Shown piece after piece: positions 35,513-45,197 of a stretch of DNA of 64,000 nucleotides. Position numbers and translations under genes: made by a program. Source of the DNA: Gloeobacter violaceus PCC 7421 (GTDB taxonomy: Bacteria; Cyanobacteriota; Cyanobacteriia; Gloeobacterales; Gloeobacteraceae); NCBI RefSeq assembly GCF_000011385.1, contig NC_005125.1:3038001-3102000 (forward strand), written 5' to 3'. How positions within the stretch are numbered: position 1 is the first letter of the stretch; every line of letters starts with the position of its first letter. The notes under the pieces are model-generated. The model made no database searches and was not told the DNA's origin. It saw only the letters and a list, made by a program, of their open reading frames with translations.

Positions 35513-35899
35513 TCAGGCGCTCCAGCGCTGAAGCACCAGACGCATCGTGCCGTCCTCGCGGTTCTCCTGGGTGACCAGATTGAAACCCTGGGGGACCGAC
35601 TCGGCCAGCACTGTGTGCAGGGCGTAGCGCTGAGACACCTTGCCCAAGAAGCGCTCGACCGTCCAGGGCTGCTGCCAGAATTGAACGTCGGTGACTATCT
35701 CGTATTCCTGGCCGTTCCAGACAAAGCCGACGTCGTGTCCGTTGTCCTGGCGGATCACCAGTTGGGCTGGGCGGGTCTCGCCGCGGTAACCGCGCACTGA
35801 GACATTGCCGCGCTCGGCAGCGATCTGAAGGTCGACAAGGGCCTTCTCCAACGAGTCCAGGTTGCGAATGCGCGTCTTGATCTGGGTGAAATGGGACAT
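35513..35899 (-). CDS. ycf35: Ycf35 (DUF1257) protein
   Basis: This 128-residue protein matches Ycf35: MSHFTQIKTRIRNLDSLEKALVDL, then VWNGQEYEIVTDVQFWQQPWTVERFLGKVSQRYALHTV. It is found in cyanobacteria and some plastid genomes and its function is unknown. The ATG at 35899 is preceded by GGAG; longer frames run into the DUF2997 gene. Linkage to a ferredoxin and DUF2997 suggests a redox complex. Confidence 0.93.
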   Translation of the reverse strand: MSHFTQIKTRIRNLDSLEKALVDLQIAAERGNVSVRGYRGETRPAQLVIRQDNGHDVGFVWNGQEYEIVTDVQFWQQPWTVERFLGKVSQRYALHTVLAESVPQGFNLVTQENREDGTMRLVLQRWSA

Positions 35900-35927
35900 A
35901 GGTCGGCTCCTGCGGCTCTGCGAGGTG

Positions 35928-36128
35928 TCAGTGGGTCTGGGAAGTATTCCACAAAGGCTGGGCAATATTCGATTGCTGAAAGTACTCGGAAGTCGGCTGC
36001 ACATGCTGTACCGGGCCAAGCGCCTGCTCGATCGAACGGGTGAGCTCCGAGCAACGACTGCCGGCGACCCCCGTGACGCGCTCTTCGACGCGGCCGTCTG
36101 AATGGACGATAAACTCGATCTGCTCCAT
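35928..36128 (-). CDS. DUF2997 protein
   Basis: This 66-residue protein matches cyanobacterial DUF2997: MEQIEFIVHSDGRVEERVTGVAGSRCSELTRSIEQALG...QPTSEYF. TTGGAG precedes the ATG. It is the first gene of the string with ycf35 (28 nt gap) and the ferredoxin. One conserved Cys (in SRC) could be functional. No activity is known. Confidence 0.87.
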   Translation of the reverse strand: MEQIEFIVHSDGRVEERVTGVAGSRCSELTRSIEQALGPVQHVQPTSEYFQQSNIAQPLWNTSQTH

Positions 36129-36338
36129 GGCTCCAAGGTGACCGGCAAGCGGGACAGTAAAGTCGACTGTAGTTTTGTAACAAGCGAAGCAAGTTAGTAG
36201 TCATCGTCTCCTAAGAATTGATCGTCGTCAAGCAACATCGGGAATAGTTCCGATTGCAGAAATGTCGGGTGCCTTCGGCTAAAATACCCGGACTGGAACG
36301 ATTAAGATCGAGGCACCCGCTGCAGGAAGCACTCACTT

Positions 36339-36875
36339 ATGGATCTTTCGCGCTCCCAGCTGCTGTTGACCCTGGCGTTCTCGGCGATCGTGCTGCTGCT
36401 GATTGCCCAGATCTGGCGCAGTTTGGCTGGCATCGATCTACCGGTGGTCTTCTCGTGGCTCGCCCTTGGCCAGGGTGTCGGTCTGGGGCTTGCCATCGGG
36501 GCGATGAGTTTCGCGGTCTATCAGTGGTGGCCTGCCTACCGCGAGAGCGCCGATCAATATATGGAGATGGTGCTGACGCCTTTGAGCCGCTTCGACCGCG
36601 TCTGGCTGGGGCTGTTGCCGGGGCTCAGCGAGGAGCTGTTGTTTCGGGGCGTGGCGCTGCCGGCCATCGGCTTGGTGGCCAGCAGTCTGTTGTTTGGCCT
36701 GTTGCACATCTGGGACTGGCGGCACTGGCCCTACGCGCTGTGGGCGACGCTCATCGGTCTGGTACTGGGAGTGGCGACGCTCGCGACCGGCAATCTGGTG
36801 GTGCCGGTGGTGGCCCACGTGCTGGTCAACTGGCTCTCGTGCCTACTCTGGCGTAAGGAGCCGAGTCGGGTGTGA
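36339..36875 (+). CDS. CPBP-family intramembrane metalloprotease
   Basis: This 178-residue protein has five or more hydrophobic helices and the CPBP (CAAX/Abi) motifs: SEELLFRG (motif 1, EExxxR), FGLLHI (motif 2 His) and a late His/Asn in AHVLVN. The family cleaves prenylated or membrane proteins or acts in bacteriocin self-immunity. The stop overlaps the ruvA start as GTGA, so ruvA is likely co-translated. The 210 nt upstream hold the promoter region and nothing else clear. Confidence 0.88.
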   Translation: MDLSRSQLLLTLAFSAIVLLLIAQIWRSLAGIDLPVVFSWLALGQGVGLGLAIGAMSFAVYQWWPAYRESADQYMEMVLTPLSRFDRVWLGLLPGLSEELLFRGVALPAIGLVASSLLFGLLHIWDWRHWPYALWATLIGLVLGVATLATGNLVVPVVAHVLVNWLSCLLWRKEPSRV

Positions 36876-37492
36876 TCACTTTTGTGCGCGGCATGCTCGC
36901 GGAGGTGGGTCCGCGCAGTGGCCAGAGTTGGGCGACCGTGGATGTGGGCGGTGTGGGTTACCGGGTGTGGACCCACGCGCGCACCGTCGGCAAATTGCCC
37001 CGCATCGGCGAAGAGGTCAAACTCTTCACCCTGATGATCGTGCGCGAGGATGCCATGCAGCTGTTCGGCTTTTTGGAACCCGGCGAGCGCGAACTGTTCG
37101 GCCAGCTGGTCTCTGTGAGCGGCATCGGACCGCGCATGGGCCTGGCGCTGCTGGAGACGCTCGCTCCGACCGAACTGGTGCAGGCGATTTTGCAGGGCAA
37201 CACCCGCGCCCTCGCCCTTGCCCCGGGCGTCGGTGCCAAGACCGCCCAGCGCCTGGCTCTGGAGTTGCGCTCGCGCCTCTCGAAGTGGCGCGAGGAGTCG
37301 GGGTTGAGTGCTATGGGTGCCCGCGCCTCCTCGCGCGTCTACGAAGAAGTCGAGCTGGCGCTGTTGGCCCTGGGCTTCGCGCCGGGCGAAGTCGTGCGCG
37401 CCCTCGATGCGGTCGCCCCGGCGATGGCGGGCGAGGAGCAGACCGAAGCCTGGCTCAGGGCCGCCATCGCCTGGCTTTCGGAGCAGGGCTGA
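36872..37492 (+). CDS. ruvA: Holliday-junction branch-migration protein RuvA
   Basis: This 206-residue protein has the RuvA OB-fold start (MITFVRGMLAEV...VDVGGVGYRVW), the helix-hairpin-helix pair (LFGQLVSVSGIGPRMGLALLE, ALALAPGVGAKTAQRLALELRSRL) and the C-terminal RuvB-binding helices (EVELALLALGFAPGEVVRALDAV). It binds four-way junctions for RuvB. The GTG start overlaps the CPBP stop. ruvB is not adjacent. Confidence 0.97.
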   Translation: MITFVRGMLAEVGPRSGQSWATVDVGGVGYRVWTHARTVGKLPRIGEEVKLFTLMIVREDAMQLFGFLEPGERELFGQLVSVSGIGPRMGLALLETLAPTELVQAILQGNTRALALAPGVGAKTAQRLALELRSRLSKWREESGLSAMGARASSRVYEEVELALLALGFAPGEVVRALDAVAPAMAGEEQTEAWLRAAIAWLSEQG

Positions 37493-37493
37493 A

Positions 37494-38657
37494 TCAGCGT
37501 CCCGGCACCAGATCGACGGCGAAACCGAGAAACTGGGTGAACTGGGTCTCGCTGAAGTTGTTGTCGCTCACGAGGATCAAAGCCCGCCGCCCGTCGCCCA
37601 AAGTCGGCCCGAGGGTGAGCCCTTCGAGGTTATCCAGCACAATGCCGAGCACCGCCAGATCCAACAGCAGCCGCTTCTGGACGGGTTTGACCCGGGCGAT
37701 GTCGATGGCGCTCAGGCTGCCGATGTCGCGGATGTCCGTCGCCCCGGCGGTGGAGATTTCGTAGAGCTTGACGGTGTTGCCCACCCCCTCGGAGAAGGCG
37801 CGCTCCAGGGCCAGGAGCGTCCCTTCGTCGTCGAGGGCCAGCAAGTCCACCAGGCCGTTGGTGGCGAAAGCCTCCGGGGGCACCGGCGCGTTCGGGATGG
37901 GTTCGACCGGGTAGAGATATTCCGCCGTCGGCCGACCCGACAGCGTGTTGAAGCGCAGGATGCGCGAGGGGCTGCCCTCGCTGAGCGAGGCCTGGGGTCC
38001 GTCCTGCACCAGGGCGTTCTCGGTGGCGCTGTAGAGAAACGCCTTGTTCGGGGTAAGCGTCAGGCTTTCCAGGGCGAGGTTGTTGCGGATGCCCACGGTC
38101 GTGGGAACAGTAGCGGGATAGGGCAAGAACTTGAGCGGCACCGGCAGTTCGCGGTTCTGCTCGCCGTTGAGCGCAAAGCGGTTGACAAACGGATCGACGA
38201 TGCGGGTGCTGCTCACTTCCCCTTCCGAGGAGATGTAAACGGTCCTGCCGGTAAAGGCGATCCCCTCGGGATCGATGCTGGAAGCCGCGAAGGGCTGGCC
38301 CGCACCGTCGAGCAGGGTGGTCACCCCGGTAAACTGCACCCCGGCAAGGGTGTTGGCGGCCAGATCGATGGCGACGGTGTAGAAGCGGGCGGGGTTGATC
38401 GAGCTGCGGTCGTCCGAAACGGTGTAGTAGACGTTGCGCTCGGCGTCGTAGGTGATCCCCGAGAGTCCCCCGACCTGGGTGTTGTCAAAAAACGTCGCCG
38501 TCGGGAAGGTCACTTCACCGATGAAGCTGATTGTCCCGACTTTGGTCGGCTGCGCCAGGGCTGCCGACGACCCGAGCGCCGCACCCGTCAGGGCGGCTGC
38601 CGACAGCGCCGCGAGCGCGCGGCTACCCACCAGGCCACCCAATTTGAAACTGAACAT
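37494..38657 (-). CDS. Secreted phytase-like (esterase-like) propeller protein
   Basis: This 387-residue protein has a signal peptide ending near SSAALAQ and a phytase-like domain: VGGLSGITYDAERNVYYTVSDDRSS, SSIDPEGIAFTGRTVYISSEGE, NNLALESLTLTPNKAFLYSATENAL and NLEGLTLGPTLGDGRRALILVSDNNFS. Proteins with this domain are annotated as esterase-like activity of phytase, and substrate data are thin. GGAGGG precedes the ATG at 38657. It ends one base from the ruvA stop. It may release phosphate from organic esters outside the cell. Confidence 0.85.
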   Translation of the reverse strand: MFSFKLGGLVGSRALAALSAAALTGAALGSSAALAQPTKVGTISFIGEVTFPTATFFDNTQVGGLSGITYDAERNVYYTVSDDRSSINPARFYTVAIDLAANTLAGVQFTGVTTLLDGAGQPFAASSIDPEGIAFTGRTVYISSEGEVSSTRIVDPFVNRFALNGEQNRELPVPLKFLPYPATVPTTVGIRNNLALESLTLTPNKAFLYSATENALVQDGPQASLSEGSPSRILRFNTLSGRPTAEYLYPVEPIPNAPVPPEAFATNGLVDLLALDDEGTLLALERAFSEGVGNTVKLYEISTAGATDIRDIGSLSAIDIARVKPVQKRLLLDLAVLGIVLDNLEGLTLGPTLGDGRRALILVSDNNFSETQFTQFLGFAVDLVPGR

Positions 38658-38834
38658 CTGCTTGCCCTCCGTACCCAGCAATACGCAAACGCATTGCATC
38701 GTAGTGGAGTGACATTAAACGCCCATTAAGCCGCGCTCGCCGTGACTTTTCGGCAGCCTGCGCGGAGGACTTTGTCCGGCCGCTTTGGCGCTTTGAAATG
38801 CCACAATGGCGGTTGCAGTTGCGACTCGAAGGCT

Positions 38835-40625
38835 ATGGAAAACGACATTCTCCGGCAAAGCGACCCCGAAAAACTGCACCGGATCCGCCACAGCACCAGC
38901 CACATCCTGGCGATGGCGGTCCAGAAGCTTTTCCCGGAGACCAAGGTAACCATCGGCCCGGCCATCGAGAACGGCTTCTACTACGACTTCGACCGGCCGA
39001 CTCCCTTCACCCCCGAAGATCTCAAAAAGATCGAAAAAGAGATGCGCCGCATCGTGCAGCAGAAATTGCCGCTGGTGCGCGAGGAAGTGCCGCGCGAGGC
39101 GATGCGCGAGCGCCTCGAAGCGCTGGGGGAGCCCTACAAACTGGAACTCTTTGAAGGCTTCGACCACGACGCGCCGGTGAGCCTCTACCGCACCGGCGAC
39201 TGGTGGGATCTGTGCGCCGGTCCCCACGTCGAATCGACCGCCGAGATCCACCCGAACGCCTTCAAATTGCGCTCGGTGGCAGGGGCTTACTGGCGCGGCG
39301 ACGAGAAGCGCGCCCAACTGCAGCGCATCTACGGCACCGCCTGGGAGACCCCCGAGCAACTCGAAGAATTTTTGCGCCGCGAGGAGGAGGCCAAAAAGCG
39401 CGACCACCGCAAACTCGGCCGCGAATTGGGACTGTTTGTCTTCTCGGATCTGGTCGGGCCGGGTCTACCGCTGTGGACCCCCAAAGGAGCCCTGCTGCGC
39501 TATATCCTCGAAGAATTCCTGCGCAAGGAGCAGGTCAAGCGCGGCTACCAGCAGGTAGTCACCCCCCACATCGCCCGCGTGGACCTGTTCAAAACCAGCG
39601 GCCACTGGTTCAAGTACAAAGACGACATGTTTCCGCTGATGGCCACAAGCGAGGAGGAAGGGGCCGAAGAAGGCTTCGTGATGAAGCCGATGAACTGTCC
39701 TTTCCATATCCAGATCTACAAGTCGGAGTTACACTCCTACCGGGAGCTGCCGATCCGCCTCGCCGAATTCGGGACGGTGTACCGCTACGAGCAGTCGGGC
39801 GAGTTGGGCGGCCTGACGCGCGTGCGCGGCTTTACGGTCGACGACTCGCACCTGTTTGTGACGCCCGAACAACTGGACGACGAATTTAAAAAAGTCGTCG
39901 ATTTGATCCAGTTCGTCTTCCGCTCGCTGCAGTTGGGCGACGGTTTTTCCGCCCGCCTCTCCTTTCGCGACCCGACCTCAGACAAATACATCGGCTCCGA
40001 CGCAGCCTGGGAAAAAGCCCAGGCAGCTATCCTCAAAGCATCCCAAGACTTGGGTCTCAAGTACTTCGTGGCCGAAGGGGAAGCGGCATTTTACGGCCCC
40101 AAGCTCGACTTTATCTTCCGAGATGCCCTCGGCCGCGAGTGGCAACTGGGCACCGTCCAGGTCGATTACATCCTGCCGGAGCGCTTCGAGTTGGAGTACG
40201 TCGCCGAGGACGGCTCCCGCCGCCGCCCGGTGATGATCCACCGCGCCCCCTTCGGTTCGCTCGAACGGTTCATCGCCATCCTCATTGAGCACTTTGCGGG
40301 CGATTTTCCGCTCTGGCTCGCCCCTGAGCAGGTACGGATTTTGCCCGTCACCGACCAGTTCGTGGGCTATGCCGAGTCGGTCAAAGATCGCCTCGTGTCC
40401 CTGGAGATGCGCGCCGAGGTCGACGCGAGCAGCGAACGGCTGGGCAAGAAGATCCGCAACGGCGAGACCGCCAAGGTGCCGGTGCTGCTGGTGGTGGGTG
40501 AAAGTGAGGCGAATAGCGGCACGGTGGCGGTCCGCACCCGCGTCGAGGGCGAAAAGGACAAAGGTACCCTACCCGTTGAGGAGGCCATCGCCTACCTGCA
40601 GGAGCGCCTCGCAAAGCGTACCTGA
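38835..40625 (+). CDS. thrS: Threonyl-tRNA synthetase, without TGS domain
   Basis: This 596-residue enzyme has an editing domain starting at once (HRIRHSTSHILAMAVQKLF; HxxxH), followed by class II motifs (motif 1 KRGYQQVVTPHIAR, motif 2 RLAEFGTVYRYEQSGELGGLTRVRGFTVDDSH, motif 3 VMIHRAPFGSLERFIAILIEH), the zinc ligand Cys in KPMNCPFH and an anticodon-binding domain. E. coli ThrRS has about 50 more N-terminal residues (TGS). Absence of this domain is usual in cyanobacterial ThrRS. It charges tRNA-Thr and edits Ser. Confidence 0.96.
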   Translation: MENDILRQSDPEKLHRIRHSTSHILAMAVQKLFPETKVTIGPAIENGFYYDFDRPTPFTPEDLKKIEKEMRRIVQQKLPLVREEVPREAMRERLEALGEPYKLELFEGFDHDAPVSLYRTGDWWDLCAGPHVESTAEIHPNAFKLRSVAGAYWRGDEKRAQLQRIYGTAWETPEQLEEFLRREEEAKKRDHRKLGRELGLFVFSDLVGPGLPLWTPKGALLRYILEEFLRKEQVKRGYQQVVTPHIARVDLFKTSGHWFKYKDDMFPLMATSEEEGAEEGFVMKPMNCPFHIQIYKSELHSYRELPIRLAEFGTVYRYEQSGELGGLTRVRGFTVDDSHLFVTPEQLDDEFKKVVDLIQFVFRSLQLGDGFSARLSFRDPTSDKYIGSDAAWEKAQAAILKASQDLGLKYFVAEGEAAFYGPKLDFIFRDALGREWQLGTVQVDYILPERFELEYVAEDGSRRRPVMIHRAPFGSLERFIAILIEHFAGDFPLWLAPEQVRILPVTDQFVGYAESVKDRLVSLEMRAEVDASSERLGKKIRNGETAKVPVLLVVGESEANSGTVAVRTRVEGEKDKGTLPVEEAIAYLQERLAKRT

Positions 40626-40698
40626 GGCGGGGGATTTTGCCGTAGTTTTTCGCCGGGAATTGTGGTAGATATTTCTAGCATCTCTTCCCCAAATTCCA

Positions 40699-41787
40699 GT
40701 GAAATACGCGCTTGGGCTGCTTCTGCCTCTATTTTTCTGTACCGTCGCTGCGGCCCAGCCCATCGATTCGAGCGGTGAATTTCCCGGCGGGGAGGCTTAT
40801 CGTCCCTGCGCCTGGCTTGCCGAATCCTTGCCGCTGCAGGTCTTTATCGATCCGATCCCCAAATCCGCCGCCGAGCGCGAGGGCGAGTACCTGCAGACGC
40901 TGCTCGACGCCATCAAAGCCTGGAACGATGTGGGCGTCGGCGGCAAGCCGGTCTTCGAGCAGACGCGCGACCGCGCCGATGCGGATGTGGCAGTGGCCTG
41001 GCAGTTCGAGCCGAATACGACCGCCTCCGGCTTCATGCAGGTGCAGATGCGCAGCGGCGGCAGATCCTATGGTGTGTGCGTCCGCTCGCGCATTACTTTG
41101 ATACTTCAGCACTGGCGGCGGCGGCAGATCCCCACGGGACTGTTGGGTTTTTTCCTGCCGGTGCCGATTCCCAACTTCACCACCGAAAATCTTGAACTGC
41201 GCAGTGCCGACGAGTTGCGCGTCATCGCCACCCACGAATTGGGCCATGCCCTCGGCCTACCCCACAGCACCGATACGGGCGATGTGATGTACCCCTTCGA
41301 GGGCCAAAAATTTCTCTACTACGGCATCGAGTTCACCAACGTCCAGGTGCTCACCGAGAAGTCCAGGCGCACCCTGGCCGCTTTTTACGACGACGCCTGG
41401 CTTGATTTTCGGCTCGCGCAGATCGAGCGGCCCATCCATACACGTTCCGGCACAGCAGACACCCCGCCGGCCGCCGCTCCGATGCTTTCTCGGGCTGCGA
41501 CCGGCCGGGGGCGTCCCCTGGTGGAGGCGGCGGCGGCGGGCAGACTGCCGGAGGCCGAGCGACTGCTGGCTGGCGGCCTGGAAATTGACGCGCGCGACGA
41601 GAGCGGTTGGACGCCGCTGATTGCTGCCGCCGCGAGCGGACGCGAGCAGATGGTGGCTTTTTTGATTCAAAAGGGAGCGGACGTGAATGCCCGGGATACC
41701 AGCGGTTACACAGCCCTGAGCCACGCGCGGGCGGGTCGGTTTACCCGCATCGTCGAATTGCTCACCCGCGCCGGGGCGAGAAATTAA
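40699..41787 (+). CDS. Secreted matrixin-like zinc protease fused to ankyrin repeats
   Basis: This 362-residue protein starts at GTG with a signal peptide (ending AAAQ, residue 20). Residues about 30-215 form a metzincin domain with the zinc site THELGHALGLPHS (HExxHxxxxxH) and a Met-turn (DVMYP). Residues about 270-360 hold two to three ankyrin repeats (LVEAAAAGRLPEAERLLAGGLEIDARDESGWTPLIAAAASGREQMVAFLIQKGADVNARDTSGYTALSHAR). Ankyrin repeats behind a secreted matrixin are unusual; they may direct binding to target proteins outside the cell or in the periplasm. Confidence 0.88.
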   Translation: MKYALGLLLPLFFCTVAAAQPIDSSGEFPGGEAYRPCAWLAESLPLQVFIDPIPKSAAEREGEYLQTLLDAIKAWNDVGVGGKPVFEQTRDRADADVAVAWQFEPNTTASGFMQVQMRSGGRSYGVCVRSRITLILQHWRRRQIPTGLLGFFLPVPIPNFTTENLELRSADELRVIATHELGHALGLPHSTDTGDVMYPFEGQKFLYYGIEFTNVQVLTEKSRRTLAAFYDDAWLDFRLAQIERPIHTRSGTADTPPAAAPMLSRAATGRGRPLVEAAAAGRLPEAERLLAGGLEIDARDESGWTPLIAAAASGREQMVAFLIQKGADVNARDTSGYTALSHARAGRFTRIVELLTRAGARN

Positions 41788-41824
41788 AGCTCAAGAAGCT
41801 TTGACAGCGGCCGCACAGGGCTTT

Positions 41825-44800
41825 CTAAGTTCCGACCGCCCCAAGCGCGCGCAGGGTGGCCATCTGGGACTCGGTGAGGCCGACGGCGCCTGCGATGTTC
41901 ATGCCTTCGTAGAGCCTTTCGGCCTGCAGGATCTTCAGGCACTCGCCGGTAGCCGGGTTCCACAAGCGGATGGTCTTGTCCTGGCTGCCGCTTGCCAGGG
42001 TCTCGCCGCGCGGGTCGTAGGCCACAGACCAGACTTGATCGCTGTGGCCGCGCAGGGTGGCGGTGAGCGCACCGCTCCCGGCATCCCAGAACCGGACGAC
42101 CTGATCGTGGCCGCAGCTCGCCAGGTGCAACCCATCTGGGGCAAAGGCCACCGACCAGACCGGGCCGCAGTGTCCGGCGAGGGTCGCCACGCACTCTCCT
42201 GTGGCTAGGTTCCACAGTTTGACGAGGTGATCTTCGGCGGCACTGGCCAGCAGGCTGCCGTCGGGGCTGAAGGCAACGGCGCAAATCTGGCCGCGGTGCC
42301 CGCCCAGAGTCGCAACGCACTCGCCCGTAGCGGCGTCCCAGATTTTGATGGTTCGGTCCAGGCTGCCGCTGGCGAGCTGTCGGCCGTCGGGGCCAAACGC
42401 GACACAGCGCACCCAGCCGGTGTGCCCGGTGAGTACGGCGGTGCAATTCCCGGCAGGCCACGCCCAGAGCCGGATGGTCTGATCGACGCCGGCGCTGGCG
42501 ATCTGAGCACCGTCCGGGGAAAAGGCGACGGCGCGAATCCAGTTGGTGTGGCCTGCGAGCGATTGGATGCAGCGCCCGGTGTCCACCTCCCACAGTTTGA
42601 CGGTCTGATCGAAACTGCCGCTGGCGAGTATCTCTCCGCCCGGATGAAACGCCAGCGACCACACCCAGCAGCCGTGACCGGCGAGGGTCTTGAGGCACTG
42701 GCCCGTGCGGGTGTCCCAGAGGCGCACCAGCCGGTCCATGCTGCCGCTGGCGAGCAGGTGCCCGCCGGGGTGAAAGGCCACCGACCAGATCCAGCCGGAG
42801 TTGCCCTGAAAAGTCTTGAGCGAGCGACCCGAATCGACCTCCCAGAGCCGGACGGTCTGATCCATGCTGCCGCTTGCCAGGGTGCGCCCGTTCGGGTGAA
42901 ACGCCAGCGACCAGACCTGGCCGGTGTGCCCCGGCAAAACCCGCAGGCACCGCCCGGAGCGTACCTCCCAGAGCCGGACTGTCTGGTCGTGCCCGCCGCT
43001 GGCGAGCAGGTGCCCCCCAGGGCTGAAGGCCACCGTGCGCACCCGGCTGGTGTGGCCCTCCAGCACCATCAGGCACGCACCGAGCGGCACATCCCACAGC
43101 CTGACGGTGCCGTCGACACCGGCGCTTGCCAAGGTGCGGCCGTCGGGGCTGAAGGCCACCGAGCGCACCTGAGCGGTGTGGCCTTCAAGGCTCAGCGCGC
43201 ATGCGCCGCTGCTGACCTGCCAGAGCTTGATCGCGTGGCCGTGGCCGGCGGTGGCGAGGGTCTGGCCGTCCGGGGCAAAAGCCACCGACCAGAACTGCCC
43301 CCCAGGTTCGCACAGGATCTTCAAGCAAAGACCCGTGCCCACGTCCCAGAGCCTCACGGTGCCATCGACGCTGCCGCTGGCAAGCGTGCGGCCGTCCGGG
43401 GCGAAAGCGACCGCATAGACCCAGCCGGTGTGCCCGGTGAGGGTGGCCAGGCACTGACCGGAACCCGCCGCCCACAGCTTGACGCTCAGATCTTCGCTGC
43501 CGCTGGCCAGCAGATTACCCTCCGGATGAAAGGCCATCGCACACAGCGCGTCGGTGTGGCCGGTGCAACGGGCCTGCTGCTGGCCGTCGGCGGCGCGCAA
43601 CAGGCGAATCTCGCCGCTGTCGTCGCCAATGGCGAGCACCGTGCCCTCCGGATTGAAGGCGACTAATAAAATGCCTGCGAACGTTTGACCAAAGACACTC
43701 CCGCGCAAGTCGGCGCGGGCAAAACTGGTGCGCCGCAGCGGCGCGCGTTGCAAGTCCGCCTGCCAGACGCACAGGCCCGAAAAGTCCCAATCGCTGAGAT
43801 CCGTCCCCAGGGCGCACAGCAAATTGATGAGATTGCCGCCCACGTACCCCGGCTCCAGGGGCGTCTGCTCGCGCTGGTCGGCGAGCAGGCAGGCGATCCG
43901 GGTTTCGATGTGCTGTTTACTTTTCAGATGATTTAGCAACCGGTCGAGCAGCGGTCCGACAATGAGCCGGGTTTGGGTCTCTTTGATATAGTCTTTGCTC
44001 TGGGCCTTGAGCAGGGCATGGCTTTTGAGCAAAACCGCCTCCTGCTGCACAATCTCCCGGCAGACTTGTTGGATAATCCGTTCGCTCGTATATTCCATCA
44101 CCACCGGTTGCTGGGTGAATCCAGCGCTGCTGCGTTCGATCAGCGAGCGCTTGAGAAGCGATTCGAGCGTCTGCAAAAGGCGCGGCGCGGTGACCGAGGG
44201 GACGATGTCCGCCTGCAACTGTGCTACTTCCGTCCCTTCGCGGTCGATGGCAAGCCAGTACATCACCTGCTTCTCAAAGGCGGTCAACCGGTCGAACTGC
44301 TGATCGAGCAAGCTGCGCAGTCCGTCGAAGACCACCGCGTCCTGGGCCACAAAGGCGCCAATGTCGCCGCTGAACAATTCCTGAATCGTCGCGCCCATGA
44401 TCTTGAGCGCCAGGGGATTGCCGCGGTAACGCTCCACCAACTGCCGCCGCTGCCCGTCGGTCCCTCTCAATCCCCACACTTCCAGAATCCTTTCCCCTTC
44501 GCCCTGCTGCAATCCCCCAAGCCGCATCGAGCGCACCGGCAGCATCTCCCCTTCGAGCACCGCCACCTCGTCGGGTTTCTCGCGGCTGGTGATGAGCAGA
44601 CAGCTGCGGTGCACCGATTCTCCCACCCGCCTGAACAGTTCGCCGTACCCTTCGTAACCCTGTAGATAGCTCCCCGGCCGCTCACCGCCGCCCAGAAGCG
44701 ACTCGCCGTTGTCGAGCATCAGCAGGCAACGGCACCGCCGCAGTTGTGCCAACAGTTGCGTGGTGCGGCCTTCAACCGTGACCGGTAGGGAGGTCTGCGG

Positions 44801-45070
44801 GCTACCTGCGATCAATTCGATAAGTTCCGCCAGCAGATCACTCAAGGGCGGCGCATTGCGCAGCGACCGCCACAGCACGCGCTCGAAGTGGGGCTGCACC
44901 CGGCGGGCCAATCGAATCGAAAGCGCCGTCTTGCCGACCCCACCGATACCTACAACGGCGATCAGGCGACAGTGTTCCCGGGCCAGCCACCGCTCCAGGG
45001 TCGCCAGCTCGTCGGTGCGACCGTAGAAAACGGCCGCGTCTGCCACTTCGAGCGCGTCTTCAAAATGCAT
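41825..45070 (-). CDS. NB-ARC NTPase with 14 WD40 repeats (STAND protein)
   Basis: This 1081-residue protein has a P-loop (VVGIGGVGKTAL, residues 39-50), the cyanobacterial NB-ARC pattern (LMLDNGESLL..GSYLQGYEGYGELFRRVGESVHRSCLLITSREKP), a winged-helix/helical region, a short pentapeptide-like stretch (WDFSGLCVWQADLQRAPLRRTSFARADLRG) and 14 WD40 units from about 460 to 1048, enough for two seven-bladed propellers. STAND proteins of this type sense a ligand and oligomerise. The usual N-terminal effector or helix-turn-helix is absent: the sequence starts almost at FYGRTDEL. It is divergent from a WYL regulator. Confidence 0.92.
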   Translation of the reverse strand: MHFEDALEVADAAVFYGRTDELATLERWLAREHCRLIAVVGIGGVGKTALSIRLARRVQPHFERVLWRSLRNAPPLSDLLAELIELIAGSPQTSLPVTVEGRTTQLLAQLRRCRCLLMLDNGESLLGGGERPGSYLQGYEGYGELFRRVGESVHRSCLLITSREKPDEVAVLEGEMLPVRSMRLGGLQQGEGERILEVWGLRGTDGQRRQLVERYRGNPLALKIMGATIQELFSGDIGAFVAQDAVVFDGLRSLLDQQFDRLTAFEKQVMYWLAIDREGTEVAQLQADIVPSVTAPRLLQTLESLLKRSLIERSSAGFTQQPVVMEYTSERIIQQVCREIVQQEAVLLKSHALLKAQSKDYIKETQTRLIVGPLLDRLLNHLKSKQHIETRIACLLADQREQTPLEPGYVGGNLINLLCALGTDLSDWDFSGLCVWQADLQRAPLRRTSFARADLRGSVFGQTFAGILLVAFNPEGTVLAIGDDSGEIRLLRAADGQQQARCTGHTDALCAMAFHPEGNLLASGSEDLSVKLWAAGSGQCLATLTGHTGWVYAVAFAPDGRTLASGSVDGTVRLWDVGTGLCLKILCEPGGQFWSVAFAPDGQTLATAGHGHAIKLWQVSSGACALSLEGHTAQVRSVAFSPDGRTLASAGVDGTVRLWDVPLGACLMVLEGHTSRVRTVAFSPGGHLLASGGHDQTVRLWEVRSGRCLRVLPGHTGQVWSLAFHPNGRTLASGSMDQTVRLWEVDSGRSLKTFQGNSGWIWSVAFHPGGHLLASGSMDRLVRLWDTRTGQCLKTLAGHGCWVWSLAFHPGGEILASGSFDQTVKLWEVDTGRCIQSLAGHTNWIRAVAFSPDGAQIASAGVDQTIRLWAWPAGNCTAVLTGHTGWVRCVAFGPDGRQLASGSLDRTIKIWDAATGECVATLGGHRGQICAVAFSPDGSLLASAAEDHLVKLWNLATGECVATLAGHCGPVWSVAFAPDGLHLASCGHDQVVRFWDAGSGALTATLRGHSDQVWSVAYDPRGETLASGSQDKTIRLWNPATGECLKILQAERLYEGMNIAGAVGLTESQMATLRALGAVGT

Positions 45071-45197
45071 GAAGCCAGGAGGCCGGCTGCGACGCCCTCA
45101 GTCTATCTGAACTTCCCATTTCTTTATCCAACGTCCATAGCCGTCGAAATTTCCCTATGGAACACTCGGTACTCTCGCGCGGGGGACAGCATTACCC

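Noticed and set aside
42227-43666. 479-codon plus-strand frame opposite the WD40 region
   Set aside because: It mirrors the 126-bp WD40 repeats in antisense; no start signal or known domain.
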